DNA from: Yoonia maritima
GTDB lineage: Bacteria; Pseudomonadota; Alphaproteobacteria; Rhodobacterales; Rhodobacteraceae
Assembly (NCBI RefSeq): GCF_003003285.1
Contig: NZ_PVTP01000001.1
Location: 1-64,000 of the forward strand
DNA length: 64,000 nucleotides
Reading direction: 5' to 3'
Each line of letters opens with the position of its first letter. Position 1 is the stretch's first letter. The translations under genes were made by a program, and so were the position numbers. Of this stretch, positions 63,280 to 64,000 are shown in pieces. The notes below the pieces were generated by a model. That model saw only the letters and a list, made by a program, of their open reading frames with translations, was not told where the DNA came from and made no database searches.

Positions 63280-63806
63280 CACAAGATTTCTGGTCACGCC
63301 GCAAAGCAAAAGTCGCTGCCGAAACAGAGGCGGAGACGGAGGTTGCAGTCGCAGAGCCAGAAATGACCGATGCCGAGGTCCTAGCTGCATTTGATCTGCC
63401 TGATCCTGATACGCTGATTGCGGGTGATGATATCAAAGGATTTATGGCGAAAGCTGTTCCAGACCACCTGCGCCGCCGGGCGTTGCGTCGGTTGTGGCGG
63501 CTGAACCCGGTTTTGGCGAATGTCGATGGCCTAGTCGATTATGGCGAAGACTTTACCGATAGCGCCAAAGTCGTCGAGCACATGCAAACAGCTTATCAGG
63601 TGGGCAAGGGCATGCTGACGCATCTTGAAAAATTGGCCGCACCGCCAGAGGTCGTGGCCGAAGACGCAGATGAAGAACCAGAAGAAGCGCCAGTTCAGAT
63701 TGACGCAACGGTTACAGCCTACGCCGAAATTGAAACCGAATTAGACGAAGCCCCCGCACCGCGCCGTCGCATGCGCTTTGAATATCAGCAGGAGGTGGCA
63801 TCGTGA
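63276..63806 (+). CDS. DUF3306 protein (formate dehydrogenase accessory)
   Basis: This 176-aa acidic protein has the DUF3306 marks DFWSRRKAKVAAE at the N-terminus, PDHLRRRALRRLWRLNPVLANVDGL-type core (seen as PDHLRRRALRRLWRL) and VDYGEDFTD. Its biochemical role is unknown, but it regularly travels with DUF3305 and TorD-like chaperones next to formate dehydrogenase. Its stop overlaps the next GTG. Confidence 0.88.
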   Translation: MTQDFWSRRKAKVAAETEAETEVAVAEPEMTDAEVLAAFDLPDPDTLIAGDDIKGFMAKAVPDHLRRRALRRLWRLNPVLANVDGLVDYGEDFTDSAKVVEHMQTAYQVGKGMLTHLEKLAAPPEVVAEDADEEPEEAPVQIDATVTAYAEIETELDEAPAPRRRMRFEYQQEVAS

Positions 63807-64000
63807 CAGCAATGCCTGACATCGCCCAAGTACATCCAGAGGACCGCATGCGTGCGGACCTGTACAATTTCCTTGGCGTGCTTTTGGCAGGGCCACCAGA
63901 TGAAATGCTCCTTGCGCAATGCGCATCGCTTTCGGGTGATGACACGGCGCTTGGCCAAGCGATTGCGCAATTGGCGCAGGTTGCACGCGTTTCAAAGCCC
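63803..64000 (+). CDS. TorD-like molybdoenzyme chaperone, partial (3' end outside window)
   Basis: The first 66 codons are visible, starting at GTG 63803 with GGAGG 7 nt upstream and a GTGA overlap. MRADLYNFLGVLLAGPPDEML is typical of the N-terminal helices of TorD/DmsD-type chaperones, which hold the large catalytic subunit until the molybdenum or tungsten cofactor is inserted. The gene runs off the window; formate dehydrogenase subunits probably follow. Confidence 0.75.
   Translation, partial: MTAMPDIAQVHPEDRMRADLYNFLGVLLAGPPDEMLLAQCASLSGDDTALGQAIAQLAQVARVSKP

Overview
The window looks like the chromosome of a marine alphaproteobacterium of the Rhodobacteraceae (Roseobacter group). The SPOR lipoprotein / D-Ala-D-Ala carboxypeptidase / tmk / holB / tatD / metallo-hydrolase run, the tungstate transporter beside formate-dehydrogenase accessory genes (DUF3305, DUF3306, DUF6494, DUF6505, TorD-like) and the RTX protein with a Hint domain are all typical of that family. 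No species can be named from the sequence alone.

Layout. (1) 1-805 is the right end of an IS3-family (IS407-like) element that has cut off the 5' part of an RTX/Hint secreted protein gene (806-3112). (2) 3.4-26.2 kb is the most unusual region. It holds two closely related NarL/FixJ-type response regulators, a periplasmic oxidoreductase-fold sensor with a membrane hybrid histidine kinase, a secreted lambda-type muramidase, a small putative outer-membrane barrel, and four exported proteins built from DUF11-like immunoglobulin-fold repeats. The largest of these (1917 aa) ends in a predicted outer-membrane beta-barrel. Four near-identical 18-bp palindromes, (A/C)CTA(C/T)(A/C)C-N4-GG(A/G)TAG(T/G), occur at or near genes of this region and may be the operator of the regulators. 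I regard this as the best candidate for an undescribed system: a regulated cell-surface adhesin or assembly locus. (3) 26.94-40.07 kb is a 13.1-kb genomic island bounded by a perfect 22-bp direct repeat, one copy being the 3' end of tRNA-Ser(UGA). The tRNA's probable terminator hairpin now lies at the far end of the island, so the insertion separated the two. Cargo includes a broken IS3 element, an SRAP peptidase, an HxlR/GST/DUF899/DUF2182 group and a TetR-controlled thioesterase/thiolase/hydrolase operon. The tyrosine recombinase has His where the box II Arg should be. (4) 40.4-46.8 kb is housekeeping: cell wall, dTMP kinase, DNA polymerase III delta', TatD, metallo-hydrolase and an AEC carrier. 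(5) 46.9-52.1 kb is a polyamine-type ABC transporter operon on the minus strand. (6) 52.4-58.1 kb has a Mn/Fe-type sitABCD-like transporter followed by tupBCA for tungstate. (7) 58.1-64.0 kb holds two divergent operons of formate dehydrogenase accessory genes, cut by the window end in a TorD-like chaperone.

Functional links. Tungstate import (tup), an Mrp-type Fe-S carrier, a four-cluster ferredoxin protein and a TorD-like chaperone together fit maturation of a tungsten- or molybdenum-dependent formate dehydrogenase whose structural genes should lie just past the right edge. In the surface locus, the secreted proteins, the wall-lytic enzyme and the two-component genes are arranged as if one phosphorelay controls when a large extracellular structure is made; that is inference from layout and shared motifs. 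Start codons were moved from the longest frame where a Shine-Dalgarno sequence and a signal peptide or conserved N-terminus argued for it.
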